Positions 1-12,119 of a stretch of 64,000 nucleotides of DNA are shown here, piece after piece (positions within the stretch are counted from its first letter, which is position 1; every line of letters begins with the position of its first letter). The DNA comes from Panicum virgatum (lineage: Eukaryota; Streptophyta; Magnoliopsida; Poales; Poaceae), in contig NC_053138.1 in NCBI RefSeq assembly GCF_016808335.1, forward strand, positions 10,533,900-10,597,899. The letters run 5' to 3'. The position numbers were made by a program, and so were the translations under genes. The notes below the pieces were generated by a model. That model made no database searches. It was not told the DNA's origin and saw nothing but the letters and a program-made list of their open reading frames with translations.

Positions 1-1633
1 GATCGGGTCTGACCCGTGTCAACTCAGCCTCTTACCGGTCAACCCTAGGTAGTTTTGCAGAAGAGCAACTAAGTTTTATCGTAATCAACCCGCGATCCAC
101 TCCAGTTCAAAAATAATTACAAAAGAGCCCTTTATTTTATGTTTTGACCCCTGGACTATTCTAAAATAGAACCCGCCGTCCAGGAGCTGGAGTTTTGCAC
201 ACTAGCCCCCGAATTTAGGGTTTAATTATGTTTTAGTCCTCGTTTTCTTCACCCAGAGCCCCTGTTCTTTCAAAACTTTTACAAATAAGCCCCTGGAACC
301 ATGTTTTAGCCATAACTTTTTCGTTTTAGCTCCGTTTTCATCAATTCTTGCGCTCACATGATCCTTGCAATGTGTACAATAGCCTTATCACTTTGTTATA
401 CTCTGTGAGCACATATTGTTGTGTCTTACAAATCTGTTATGTTAGTCCTTAACCCTTTTGTTAATCGCGACTAAATCCCTAACTCACCGTTTATCCCATA
501 GTTTCCACGTCCTAGCTCTGTTTTTCGTGTTTTTTTTGCACTCTGTTAACCATAGCAGCGAGCCTTATCCGTTAGTACGCTCTTTTAAAGCTTTTCTTTT
601 TTTGGTGTATTGTTCTTAGTTGTATTTTCTTGTTTGCTTTGTATGTTGCCCAATGATCACTTCGAGTAGAAGGACCGCTGTTCAAAGCTTAAAGATCAAG
701 TTTCCCAAGTGAGCAAGAGCTGAAGAGTAGTAAGAGTAGCTTTTCATTGGAGAAAGGCAAGTGACCCTAACCATTCTTCTATCTATGCTTATTTATGATA
801 ATATTATAAATTAATTAGAACATGGAGAACCACCCAAGAAAACAGTACAACCACAATACTACATGGCTCTGGTCTTGGTTGATTAATTAGAGACTCTAGC
901 TTGTGACAATCTTACCGAAAGGGCAAGAGGGGATGCATCGATGGGGTATAGCTCGGTCCTCTTGGTGCAATGATTTTGTTTATGGTCCTTTGCTAAGGTA
1001 CCACCTCATTAGAAAGTGTTATGACCACTTTGGCATGAAACCTTAGCGGATTGTCATAGGTTAGGGAATCTTTGTAAAGGCCTTGTAGCGTCCCTATGCA
1101 GTCATACCTAAGGAAGTGTGATATGGTGCCTGGCCCGCACTTGCATGGTTGGGTTTAAAGTTCTTTGAACTTCTACGCGAATTGTGAGTAAAGTGTACAA
1201 TATCTGCAAAGTGTAAAACTAATATATTAGCCGTGCTTACGGTTAAGAGCAGCTTGGACCCTCACATGATTAATAAATTTAAAGATGGATTTAAATCATA
1301 TTCTGATTATTTCTTGTGGCGTTGCTGAGTACCAACTATAAGTGTACTCACCCTTGCTTACTGCTGCTTAGACGAAGAAGGTATATGATGAAGTTTATTG
1401 AAGATGTAGATGAGTTCTAGGGGTACGCAACCTCCGGTCGATTGCCTGTGAAGTTTGGAGTCTTTGGTTCCAGGATAAGCTGTATAACTCTGATAGACTT
1501 TTAATTGTTGTATTTCTCTTTTTCGTGATACTATTACTAATTATTCACCTATAAAGTCACTATATGTATGAAACTTTGACACTGGCATACATATAGTTAT
1601 ACATTCGGTTTTGTCCTTAAAATCGGGTGTGAC
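1..1633. mobile_element. Probable LTR or other non-coding part of a retrotransposon, cut by the window start
   Basis: I see no coding sequence in this stretch. It ends in TCGGGTGTGACA at about 1622-1633, the sort of TG...CA terminus seen on grass Ty3/gypsy LTRs, and the next sequence belongs to a different element (a Helitron helicase relic). The matching left end would lie outside the window, so neither the length nor a target-site duplication can be checked. It could also be internal non-coding sequence of a large retrotransposon. Confidence 0.35.
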
Positions 1634-1803
1634 AAAAACTATCACTGCAGCATGAAGAAAAAAAGAGATTGTTCCTTTGAAATTATAGCACCTCAGGGAA
1701 AACCAACAACATTGACACTCAAATTAAATAGTATAAATCAAGTGAGATACCTGCATTAAAGTATGAATGGAAATATATTTAAGTCTGTAAAATATCCCTA
1801 AAA

Positions 1804-2184
1804 TTAATATTTTTTGGTTCTTCTGCCAGTGGGCGTCTTTGTTAGGTTTGGACAACATCCATATAGTAGAACGCGAAACACCTCTGGATAAGGCAACATA
1901 TAGATGTCCGTGGGAGAAAACTCATTCTGGAAGATAAATCTCAACATTCGGGATAGTTTGACCCTGAGCTTTGTTTATAGTCATTGCAAAACTAAGACTT
2001 ACTGGAAATTGTTTCCTCTTGAACTTGAAAGGTAGTGAAATATCCTCCGATGGAGATAAGGATATCCTTGGTATAAAAACATGCATTCCAGCAGGCTGTC
2101 CATTTACAATTTGATAACAATTGTATTGTCCTCAAACGCTTTTACTACCAGCCGAGTTCCATTGCAAAGTCCGTTATAAGGATT
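1804..2184 (-). pseudogene. Relic of Helitron Pif1-like helicase, C-terminal part
   Basis: Read on the minus strand this decodes, in more than one frame, to the C-terminal signature of plant Helitron RepHel helicases: NPYNGLCNGTRLVVKAFED near 2184-2120, then INKAQGQTIPNVEIYLPE, then FSHGHLYVALSRGVSRSTIW and LSKPNKDAHW down to about 1806. An in-frame stop sits between YLPE and VFSH, another lies just before NPYNG, and a frameshift separates the two halves, so it is dead. An LTR retrotransposon lies 36 bases upstream in helicase sense. No Helitron terminus was identified near it. Confidence 0.85.
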
Positions 2185-2220
2185 CAGATTTCAAAGGAGT
2201 ATGACAAGACAAGTCAAGTC

Positions 2221-2803
2221 TGTTGACAACCAAAATTGGTAGGGACCGGTCTGACCGGTATATTCAGGCGGTCTTACCGGTCGACGCGTATGTGGTTGGT
2301 CTAGCACGACCAACCGGTCTGACCGGTGGGTCTGACCGGTCCAAGTAGAGTCCGAGTACAACTAAAATTTTTCATAAATTTAGATCTTATAATAGGATTT
2401 CTTGCAGGGCAAGACCACCCACCCTATAAATATAAAGGGTCACGGCCGATTGAGGCATCCAATCGATCAAAATACAAAACAAATCTACTATTTTATTGCC
2501 TTTACTTTTATCTCTCAACCCTAGCTTTTCCAACCCCATTATCCTATGTTCTTTCTTCGTCTCCACGACGTCTGAAGGTGTTCTAGGTGGCATGCCGATC
2601 CTAGAACACCCCTACGTGCGCCTGCCCTAACGGGGTCCCTCCCGGGCTAGTGTTCGTTGGATCTCGCCGCTTCACCACGGCGACCGGTCTGACCGGTCCC
2701 TCTGACTGATCTAACTACCCTACGCAGGAGGCGCTGCATCGAGCTCCACCTCGCACCATGCGACCGTGCGCAATCGTGTGTTGGCCCTAGATTGGCACCA
2801 ACA
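2221..2803 (+). repeat. 5' LTR
   Basis: Begins TGTTGACAACC and ends GGCACCAACA. It matches the 3' LTR along its whole length with scattered substitutions and small indels. It carries several copies of the palindromic motif ACCGGTCTGACCGGT or shorter forms near 2245-2340 and 2680-2700. A TATAAATATAAAG stretch at about 2424 is the likely promoter TATA region. The internal sequence just after the LTR, TGGCGACTCCGCTGGG at about 2809, has the shape of a tRNA primer-binding site; I did not assign the tRNA. Confidence 0.92.
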
Positions 2804-2867
2804 TATTTTGGCGACTCCGCTGGGATGAAAGATCTTGGTTAACAAAAACTGATCTAATCTACCTCAA

Positions 2868-5640
2868 GAAGACGGGATCAACTGGCAACGTCCACACGGA
2901 GTACATCATCCTGACAACTGAGGAGCATCTTCCAGAAGATATTTGCCAATTGCTGGAGGAGCGCAAGAAGAAGCGCAATGAAGAAGATCTGAAAGCGGCG
3001 CTTGCAAGTATCAAGGTTGATCGATATGGCAAGGTCACTAAAATCAAGGAGATCGACTTCACCTTCACTTCTGCGGATGCATCTGAGGTAACACCCCCTG
3101 TAAGCGAAACATCTACTGGTGTTACCATGGAGCAAGTCAAAAATTTGTTCGCTGAGCGAGATGTGCGATTAGTTGATTTAATTACTGAAAAGATGATGAT
3201 GATATTAGCCGGTAAACAGCCAGTAATTGATGACACATTGCCTGTTTCTACTGTTAAATCTACTGACATCCCTGTCTCTCAACCATCGATAACTTTACCG
3301 GCGAGTCAACCGTCGTATGGAATGCCGATGAATTATTTCAATGGTCAAACAGTAACGCCAACAAATGCGTTGGTGGCTCAGCAAACATATTCTGATCCAT
3401 TTACAAGCATTCATGGTCAGCTGGCTTCCGCCGAACGTATGAGTTAGAAAATTCTACGCCACCATATTCTACTCATACTTATAACATGCCACCAGTACCC
3501 CCAGAGGTATTATGCCACAATTCAGTCCTATCACAGACGAGATGTTTGACCGATACGTGCAGTGATGGCAAAATAGGCAGCAACCGGTCGGACCGATCTA
3601 ACAAACTGGTCAGACTGGTTCACCTCCACCGGTCAGACCGGTCGTATTGACCGGTCAGACCTGTTCCCCCGGTCATGCGACATCAAACCAGCAGATCGTG
3701 TCTACCTCCTCACAGCCAAATTCATCTATCAATCTTGAGAAATTTCTTACTGAATGTAAGAATGATTTGGCTAAGATGATCAAAGAAAGTCTTGGGGTAG
3801 AGGTTAAAGACAAAACTTTATTTTACCAAAAGTTGTATCCTATGTCTTTCGATACGGTTACATATCCTGCTGGTTTTAGATTGCCTGAATTTGTGAAGTT
3901 TAATGGAGATGATAGTAAAAGCACTTTTGAGCATGTTAGCCAATATCTTGCACAATTAGGAGAAGCTTGTTCTATAAATGAATTGAAAGTTCATTTATTT
4001 TCTTTGTCTTTAACCGGAACAGCTTTCTCTTGGTTTAGTTCATTGGCTCCTAACTCCATTACTTCATGGGAAAAATTAGAGCAAAAGTTTCACGATCACT
4101 TCTTTTTTGGAAGTTACGAGCTTAAATTGTCCCATTTAACATCAGTTAAGCAAATGTGTGATGAATCCGTTAATGATTATATTAGACGATTCCGCGATAA
4201 AAAAACCGATGCTTTAATGTGAATCTTGCTGAAAAAGATCTAGCGGATTTAGTTTTTAATGGCTTGAGATCTCACATTAAAGAAAAACTAGAGGGCAATG
4301 ACTTTTTTGCAGTTAATCAAGTGCATCAAAAGGCTTTGGCTGCTGAAAGCCGAAGCAAAGAGTTGCAAGAAAGTCATAGACATCATCGTCCAAATACTCA
4401 TGCTCTTGAGTATCATTCAGATTCTTCGGACGATGAGTCTAAAGACGTTTACGCTGCTAAATTTGTATGGTCGCCCAATGATAAACCAAGTACTTGTGCT
4501 TCTTTAAAGCCGATTTCTAAAAATCCGCATGATGAGGTTAAGTATACTTTTGATGTGTCAAAGTGTGATAGAATTTTTGATGAGTTAGCAAGACTTGGAA
4601 AGATTAAGTTCTCTCACACAATTCCGCCGGTAGATGAGTTGAAAAGGCGTGCTTATTGTAAACTACATAATATTTTTTCTTATGCTACCAATGATTGCAA
4701 TGTTTTTCGTAGACAAATACAATCAGCCGTAAATGAAGGACGATTAGTCATATCTGCAATGCAAGTTTATCAGAATCTTTTTCCAATGCATACGCATGTG
4801 CTTGAATTGAAAAATCCCAAAGTTTTAACTCGGCCGAGTCAAGCCGAATCAACTAAAGGAAAAAATGTGATCATTGGAGAAGAGAGAAAAGTGCTGCAGA
4901 ACAAGACTCCTCGAGCTGCAACAAAGACATCAACACTCGGGGGGGCAACGCAAAGAAAAGAAGACCGGCAGCAATCTGACCGGTCAGACCGGTACTTCGA
5001 GCGGTCTGACCGGCCCCCAGGGCGGTCTGACCGGTTTCCAGACCGGACTGACCGGTGCGTCCAGTAATTCTGAAAATTCCTCCATGGTTGGAACTAGAAC
5101 AAGACCGAGCTTCAAAGAGCTCCTGGCCAAATATGATAAGGAGGGAGCTGTTCGGAAGCAGAAGGAACGATCAGATGGAGCCAAAAGGTGCCAAATCAAC
5201 ATCAACATCTAATGAACAATCGGATTCTCGCCTATGTCAAGGTAGTTGTGTTGTTACGTCACATTCTGAGCCGATTGCTTCATGGTTCTGGTCATATCCT
5301 TGTTATTATACACCTTTAGATTATAGTAGGATGTATATGCAACCATATTATATTCAATATCCTTTTATAAATCTAAATTATATTCCACCAAGACCAATTA
5401 GCAATAATCTGGTCGAAAAAGACCCTAATTGCAGCAAGGAGGGTGAGGAGAACGTGAAGAAAGATTCAAAGTACTTACAGCCGTGGTGGTGTCCCTCCGG
5501 TTTATCTCACACTCAAAAGCGAAGATTGCAACGTTTGCGTAATCAAGAGAAGATGGAGCAACAAGTGGAGGCACAGCCAACAAAGCCAATAGCCATGAAG
5601 AAGGTTTGGAGGCCAAAGCAAATTGTTTCATCAACTTGAA
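2868..5640 (+). pseudogene. gag polyprotein of the LTR retrotransposon, frameshifted
   Basis: The reading is split over several frames: about 2868-3447, 3647-4222, 4219-5067 and 5055-5639. The middle part has the plant Retrotrans_gag signature, with FVKFNGDDSKSTFEHVSQYL near 3890-3950, AFSWFSSL and YIRRFRDK. It is followed by the C-x2-H...TNDC-x2-FRRQIQ segment near 4655-4725, usual for grass gypsy polyproteins. The C-terminal WWCPSGLSHTQKRRLQRLR near 5485-5545 is normally found upstream of protease. The break near 4200 lies in a run of seven A residues, and another frame change lies near 3440. Between 4975 and 5060 the coding frame runs through tandem GGTCTGACC copies, giving an SDR-rich repeat. 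No pol follows. Confidence 0.85.
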
Positions 5641-5748
5641 GAAAAGCAAGACACCCTTAGCACAAAAAATGGCCGATGCATTAGTAATCATCGCCTTTAG
5701 ACAATTTTGGTCCAAAAGAGTGTTCTTTGGCACGCAAGCTTTGCCAAA

Positions 5749-5763
5749 GAACAGGGGGGTATA
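5749..5763 (+). other. Polypurine tract before the 3' LTR
   Basis: AAAGAACAGGGGGGTATA lies directly before the TGTTGAC start of the 3' LTR, the position and composition expected for plus-strand priming. Confidence 0.7.
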
Positions 5764-6341
5764 TGTTGACGACCAAAATTGGTAGGGACCAGTCTGATCG
5801 GTATGTTCAGGCGGTCTGACCGGTCGACGCGTATGTAGCTGGTCTGGCATGACCAACCGGTCTGACCGGTCTGACCGATCCAAGCAGAGTCCGAGTACAA
5901 CTAGAATTTTTCATAGATTTAGATCTTGTAATAGGATTTTTTGTGGGGCAAGTCCACCCACTATATAAATATAAAGGTCCATGGCCGATTGAGGCATCCA
6001 ATCGATCAAAATACAAAACAAATCTACTATTTCATTGCATTTACTTTTATCTCTCAACCCTAGCTTTTCCAACCCCATTATCCTTTGTTCTTCCTTCGTC
6101 TCCGCGACATCTGAAGGCATTCTAGGTGGCCTGCCGATACTAGAACAGCCCTACGTGCGCCTGCCCTGACGGGGTCCCTCCCGCACTAGCATTCGTTGGA
6201 TCTCACCGCTTCACCCCGGCGACCGGTCTGACCGGTCCCTCTGACCGGTCTAACCGCCCTACGCAGGAGGCGCTGCATCGAGCTCCTCCTCGCGCCGCGC
6301 GACCGTGCGCAATCGTGTGTTGGCCTAGATTGGCGCCAACA
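5764..6341 (+). repeat. 3' LTR
   Basis: Begins TGTTGACGACC and ends GGCGCCAACA, followed at once by the AAGTC target-site duplication. It carries the same ACCGGTC/TGACCGGT clusters as the 5' LTR (about 5790-5880 and 6219-6255). Confidence 0.92.
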
Positions 6342-6346
6342 AAGTC

Positions 6347-7130
6347 ATGTCGTTGCAGCATGAGAGTTCGCATCGCCAGCAATCGCTACCGAAGTGTATG
6401 CAGGTCCGAATGGCAGTTGTGGTAGCAGCAGAGTTATAACAGCACCATTATATATATTTTCTAGCTGCGAGATAAAATGAAATTCTGATGTTAGTGCCAA
6501 CTAAACGACACATCATGGTACGAAGAAAATAGCAAGATGTAACAATGAATCATTTTCACATCTCGCGAGTCTACTAAACGTTAGCAGATCTGGGTACTAG
6601 TACCACTAGTACAAGGCTATTTGCCTTCAGGCTTAGATCTGAGCAAAAGTAAACAAGGGAGTTGTTTTAGCAACCACCACGCAGAAGACTAGAAGAGAGA
6701 CAAGAAACAAAAAGCTTGGCGTCCTCACCTTCACTTATTCTTAGAGTACTCTTATTCTTATTATCAACGCATCCTTCCGGCGTCCTCGCTGCTGTAGCAC
6801 CCAGTCCGACGACTCTGCTCTGCTTGTGGCTTCATCCATCGCCGATGCAGACGAACTCACCGGCAGCCATCACACCCGGCCAACTGCTACATGCGTGGGC
6901 AGGGTCAGCGCATTCAAGGGAAGGGCGACCTGAGCAGGGAGCGAGGCAAAGTTTGAGGAAGGAAGATGGATTTGGAGTAGGAAAAAAGAGTGCGTCCGTT
7001 TTGGGGAAGACAATATACGTAGATGCAAGCGGGCTCCAATTCAAAATTTTCACGGGCGCGCGCGTGGCTGAATAGGCGAGATGGCATTTGTTTTCCCTAC
7101 GGTCACATCTAGGGAAACATGTTATCGTGG
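6347..7130. other. Unassigned non-coding sequence
   Basis: This stretch follows the retrotransposon's target-site duplication and is the continuation of the interrupted host sequence. The open stretch at 6716-7075 has no ATG at its start and no domain. I see no gene or clear element end. Confidence 0.4.
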
Positions 7131-7827
7131 TGTCCATGTGGTTTGATGCTTACTTCTGGTTCATCCGATCCCTACGAAGTGAGGCCCTGTTTAGTTGGCG
7201 ATGGGAGTGCTATTTCTGAAATTGAGAAAATTAAGTAGTGGCATGATGTCACAGCAGTTTTTCCTTCTAATTAAAGTTTTAAAAGAGGTGGTCCAGAGGC
7301 TAATGAAATAGTGCAAGAGAAAGAACACGGTAGGTAGCCTCTACTGGCTATATATATTGATGTGAAAAGAGATGTAGGAATTAGACTGCAGTGATTGTGA
7401 CTTGTGAGCTTGATGAACCGGTCAATCACAAGTTCCTACTTGAGAGGAGCATCTGAGCATGTGAAGCATCATGAATCAAAATGGGGAGCAACCAAGGCAG
7501 TGGCTCTGCTGCGCGAGGAACTGCAGGCACTGATGGCGCGGCTGGGGATGTACCCCTGGCCCTGATCGTACAAACTAGACAAATAAGCCTTCTAAGATCA
7601 GGGTATCGCGATTGACTGTCCCTCAAGATTCTATCATGCCCTAACCACAAGGGGGCGCCATAGTTCTACCCATTGCCCCCCAAAGGAGTCGGTAAGCTCC
7701 CAGATGATTGTTGCTAAGGGCCAACAACAAGACATGGCAACAAGTCAAAATGGCATGGCCATTGACAACAGCGTGTATGATGCCTTTCCATCGAGTGTGA
7801 GTACAATGTGAGGTGCATTTTTTTTCC

Positions 7828-7830
<3 letters not shown>

Positions 7831-7882
<52 letters not shown>
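7831..7882. repeat. (TA)n microsatellite
   Basis: An uninterrupted run of about 26 TA units. Confidence 0.98.
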
Positions 7883-7883
<1 letters not shown>

Positions 7884-8102
7884 CTGAATAAGTAGCATCT
7901 TCTGTATGGATGCTCGGCTGTTTCTCAAGGGATTGGATCATTACCTAAATTTGCTCGATTATTGAAATAATTGATCAGATATGGAAAATTGCTTCCTGGC
8001 TGGAATATATAGCGAGCTACTCTTTGTAACTTTCTGTACTCTCCGAGGATCACATTGCTTACTATAACATTTCATTGTACCAGGTGCAGTAAACGTGCAA
8101 TG

Positions 8103-8125
8103 CCCCCCCCCCCCCCCCCCCCCCC
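8103..8125. repeat. Poly-C tract
   Basis: A run of about 23 C residues, directly upstream of a TATAAAATGG box that belongs to the repeat array. Confidence 0.95.
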
Positions 8126-8126
8126 T

Positions 8127-8350
8127 TAGTATAAAATGGCTCCTGTACGCCTCGACGCATTGCAATCCAAAGTCAGGCAAATCACTGAGACGAGCAGGCA
8201 GTCCAATCTCGTGCAGATTGATGTCTCAACAGCTTGTAGTCATTTGGATGCTAAGAGGCGGTCTAGCTAGGAATGAGAGTCATCAGGATGAGAAGCTTGC
8301 CAAAACTGTTCATCTGTACACATTAATGAAAAGTAGAAAGTCGAACATCA
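8127..8350 (+). repeat. Array segment paired with 13930-14110
   Basis: Shares the order TATAAAATGGCTCC, CGCCTC, ACGCATTG, then GATGCTAAGAGG, AGCTAGGAATG, a CATCAGGATGA block and AAGCTTGC with the later copy. No protein can be recognised in either copy. Confidence 0.7.
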
Positions 8351-9079
8351 GGAGATGCTAGAGATGGAAAATGACAACCGGGAACAGGGGTCGACTAGTT
8401 ATCCTGGACATATGCAATGTGGATGGATGAACCTAAACTTTGCAAAGAATATTTGTAGGAAAATGTGGGTGAAGTACGGTTTGTTTGCAAAGCAAACTAT
8501 GAGGCTTGTATGAAGTGCAATGGAGTGCCGAAAGCTGCTAAGTCCTTAATTAGTACTTTTGGTCGCATCATCTTCGTGTTCCAGATCACTGGATAATAAA
8601 TTAGATGGCTCCCATAAACATACAGTAATTAAGTCCTTATTGTCATATTGACATTTTTTTCAAGTGTTCTTTTTCCTGAAAACTATGACTGTGAAGTGGT
8701 CAAATAGAAAGCACATGGTATGTCACTGATAGCTGCATCCATGCGCTCCGGCCTATAAATTAAGTGGCTTCTTTGGATCTCAGCTCAGCTAGTATGTGAT
8801 GTGCAGCTCCTGTAAAAAAAAACAACAGTGAATGATATATTGATGAGATGGTCATATATACAAACCACACGGTTAGGGGTTTACCATATTGAGGTTAGCT
8901 GCTCCCATGAGCTGCTGCCTATAAATAAAAAATAGCTTTTCTTTTTTTCTTGATCTCAGAACAACTAGTCAGCTACTAGCTAGTAGCTAGTAGTTACAGA
9001 AACTGCAGTTGTGCTCTTCTCCCTGTGCTGTTTCGATCAGAAATTGCAGCCGGTTGCAGAAACCAAAGGGTGAGTGGGG

Positions 9080-9840
9080 AGTCAATATGCGAATGCGAGG
9101 TAGGTCTATCCCTGCTTCTGACTTAAAGGCGCTGTGCGTGTGAAGCATCAGGAAACAAATTAAAGAAGAAGGCGTCACTAGCTGGTGGGCGACGAGATGG
9201 ACAGGCTACCGCCGGCCGTCCCTGGTGCTAGCGCGGTGTTAGCACAGCACCTCGCAGTCCTGACGAAGACAATGCCAGCCTCGGAGTCTCGGAGGAGCTC
9301 GCGGGCCGGCAAGGTAAACGATCGAGTTGCCGGCTCAGAGTGGGTGTTACGCGCGTGAGATTGAGTTGCTGTGCGTGTGGCGTGGACTTGTATTAAGAGA
9401 GAGCGATGGGCAGGAGAGGAACTCGTGTGTGAACTCATCAACTGACTGTTCCCACACTACTCTTCCAATTCCTCTCCCCCCACTACCCTGCTGGTAACAC
9501 GCAGCTGGAGGCAGAGGACACCTTGGCGATGGCCGTGAGGATCACCGGTCCGCTGCTGGCGTTGCTGTGAGGTCAACAGAGAGAATTCGGACTAAGACAG
9601 CAGGAAAATTATTGTTCAAGTTCCAATTTGAATATTTGGTAGAGTGATTATTGGACAGATTTTGGACTACGTTGTTAGATTTTTCAGTTGAGATCATAAA
9701 CTTTTGCTTTGAAAGTTTCATGTCACTATTGAGGCTCGAAGTCAAAAACTTATTCTTCTTTTATGATGAAGGTTCCAATTTAGTTAAGCTTAAAGTGGGT
9801 TGTTCAAAGATGAAATAAGAGGTCCAAAAAAATTACCGGA
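9080..9840 (+). repeat. Array segment paired with 12120-12690
   Basis: Collinear with the later copy through GCGAGGTAGGTCTATCCCT, GCTACCGCCGGCCGTCCCT, AGCGCGGTGTTAGCA, AACGATCGAGT, CCGTGAGGAT and AAAAACTTATTCTTCTTTTA. Many substitutions and indels separate them, so the duplication is old. The GC-rich part at 9180-9400 may be a decayed exon, but neither copy keeps a shared open frame. Confidence 0.85.
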
Positions 9841-11020
9841 AAACTAGAGAGGTTCCCATAAAGGCAACTAGGCAAGTCATTTATAGATTTTGATAGTGTC
9901 TGATCACAAATTATAGGCAAAAGTATACGCTAACAAAAGGAAAAACAAAGGCAAACTTATGTTTTTTTAGATTAAGGAAAATATCCGGTCTTGAACATTC
10001 ATAAGCGAATGTCTACGACCACAAAGGAACAAATCTAGCCTCGTAGCTAGACAATACATATGTGTGCCGTATTATATTGTCACACCTTTGGCGTCTGGCC
10101 CCACTGGTCTTGCAACATTTTTCTGGACAACAGATAATCTCGGTTGATAAATTGCAGAATTGATGAACTAGTAGCATACAAGTGTACCGCAGTATAGGTA
10201 TCATTAAGTGTGTGTTAGGTGCATCCATGTGTTGCTTCCTGTATAATGGCTTCTGCTGTCCTAGCACGTTTATGCATAGTCGAAAAGCTTAACTCACCAT
10301 CTGGTAAGTTGTAACATGGTGCCATTCTCCCTGTACACGGTAGATATATTGATGTGAAAAGAAAGATAAGATGAGGTAACCTGGTGCCCTTCTCCCTGCA
10401 TGGCTTGAGAATCTGCATCCTCTTACAAAAACCAATGCTTGCCACACACCTCTTTCTCTTGTTTAGGAACTCGCCTTTTGATCAAACTATTGGTTGATAC
10501 ATCGATCATGCTTCCTGCTCCTAGGGGGCCTTCCGGGCATGTGAAGCATCAGGAAATAAGAAGGGGGGCAAAGAAGAGGGCGTCACTGATGGGAACAAAT
10601 ATTCTGTCCGCGATTATCACCCCCAACTCATACAAATTAGCCTGATGTCAACTGAAGGTGTTGATCTACACTCAGCAGGAAGACACTGTAACTCAGCATG
10701 TCAGTGCCTGGGTGCCATTATTGTAAACTATGCTTCGTTTTAGGCAGCTTGGACTCTTTGAAAAGGTATAATTGGAAAATAAATAAATCTGCCAGTAGAA
10801 TATGACACTTGCATCGATGCATCATTCTTACACTTTCAGGGATTTTTGTATTCAGTGCAACTGAGTGTGCCTAGTGGTTCGCTGCCATCTTTGCTGACGG
10901 AGATAGAGCACACAATTCACATTTAAATCCACAGGAAACACAAAAAGATATCCATCTCCCCTGATTTACCAGTATTCTTATTTGTGGTCGGAATTCTTAT
11001 GCTTCTAATGTTAAATTCAG

Positions 11021-11442
11021 GTTTTTTTAATAATGGAAAAGAATATCTGGCTTCACCCTCCTTATCGAGGGGGGTCAGACCTTATACGCAGTAGCAACCA
11101 CACCACGTTGTCACAATAAGTTTAAAGCATACAACATTATTATTGAAAGCCAATCCATAAACTAAAAGGCCATCCATAGGATGCGAAGAAATGAAGAGCC
11201 AACGTCTCCATTAAACGACATGTCTGAATCAATCTCTCCTTTTGTTCCTCACTGTGCTGCAACTGCGCCCAATGGCGTAGCCAATGTGTTCCCCTGAATA
11301 AAACCTGCAAACAAATTTTTGGTTGACATTTATTAAAAACAACATCATTTCTAGAGAGACAACTCACCCGACACATAGCCGATATGCCTATTAAAAAAGC
11401 TGCAAACTTTACTTCCAATCCAATTTTGCCTAGTTAAAAAAG
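11021..11442 (-). mobile_element. 5'-truncated LINE with target-site duplication
   Basis: This 422-bp insert is flanked by a 13-bp direct repeat ATGTTAAATTCAG (11008-11020 and 11443-11455), the long duplication typical of LINE retrotransposition. On the minus strand it encodes the C-terminal tail of LINE ORF2 (11418-11140), with SRNDVVFNK, VLFRGTHWLRHWAQLQ and a final METLALHFFASYGW block known from grass LINE proteins. It ends in an A-rich tail, seen as the T run at 11022. The paralogous segment near 14600 lacks the insert. Confidence 0.85.
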
Positions 11443-11481
11443 ATGTTAAATTCAGTGGCATGCAAAAATAGGCGAACTTGG

Positions 11482-11538
11482 ATTGCTAGCCACACTTTGG
11501 ATTCCTAACCTTAGTTGTGGCAAAGGGTGGCTAGCAAC
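11482..11538. repeat. Short hairpin-forming insert
   Basis: TTGCTAGCCACACTTTG at 11483 is an inverted match of CAAAGGGTGGCTAGCAA at 11521. The paralogous copy near 14630/18203 lacks this stretch, so it looks like a small foldback insertion. Confidence 0.6.
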
Positions 11539-12119
11539 CAAACGTCCCCTTAGTAACCCCTACATTCCTTTCAACTATTAGTGCTTACGAGAGAGAACTA
11601 CATGTTGATTTTGAAAAAATAGGAGGGTATTTTTACAAAATAGCTCGAGTACACGGCACTGGCAGGGCAACGATCGCTGTCGTGAGCGAGGAGGAGCGAC
11701 CTGTCATCATTGACCCCATTTGTCTTTTGCATCTTTTTCGGAATAGTACTGTCTTTCAATTGACGTGGACAGAAAGGAAGGACGAGGTAACCAGCACCTG
11801 GCTTCTCCCTGTGTCTGTGTAGCTTCTAAAATCGCAACTGATGCCTATGAGGCTATGACACGCATCTCTCATGTTTAGATCGAAACCTTTGAATCGTGAG
11901 AGCATTTGAGCATGTGGAGCATCAGGAAACAAGATGGAAGGAAAAGGAGAACAACTAGACTCTGCATTTTTGCCGAGGGTTACAATCCATGCGTGGCTGA
12001 CTATGGCTTTCTTTATTTTTCGACACGAGGCTTGCCCCATTTCCATTTCCATTACTGAGAACAAAAATCCTATAGCTTTCTTTATTACTTTTCTGATCCA
12101 AAAGCTGACCGTGTTTGGG

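Larger units (their letters stand above)
2221..6341 (+). mobile_element. Non-autonomous, gag-only LTR retrotransposon (Ty3/gypsy-type gag)
   Basis: A complete 4.12-kb element: two LTRs (583 and 578 bp) with TGTTG...CAACA ends, flanked by a perfect 5-bp target-site duplication AAGTC (2216-2220 and 6342-6346). The internal 2.96 kb holds a degraded gag but no recognisable protease, reverse transcriptase, RNase H or integrase, so it must have depended on a partner element. The insertion is downstream of the Helitron helicase relic. The LTRs are very similar but not identical, and one tract in gag carries a frameshift, so the copy is young to middle-aged. Confidence 0.92.

Noticed and set aside
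6716..7075. 119-codon frame with a signal-peptide-like start
   Set aside because: The apparent start codon is TTG, there is no ATG in a suitable position, and no family is recognised.
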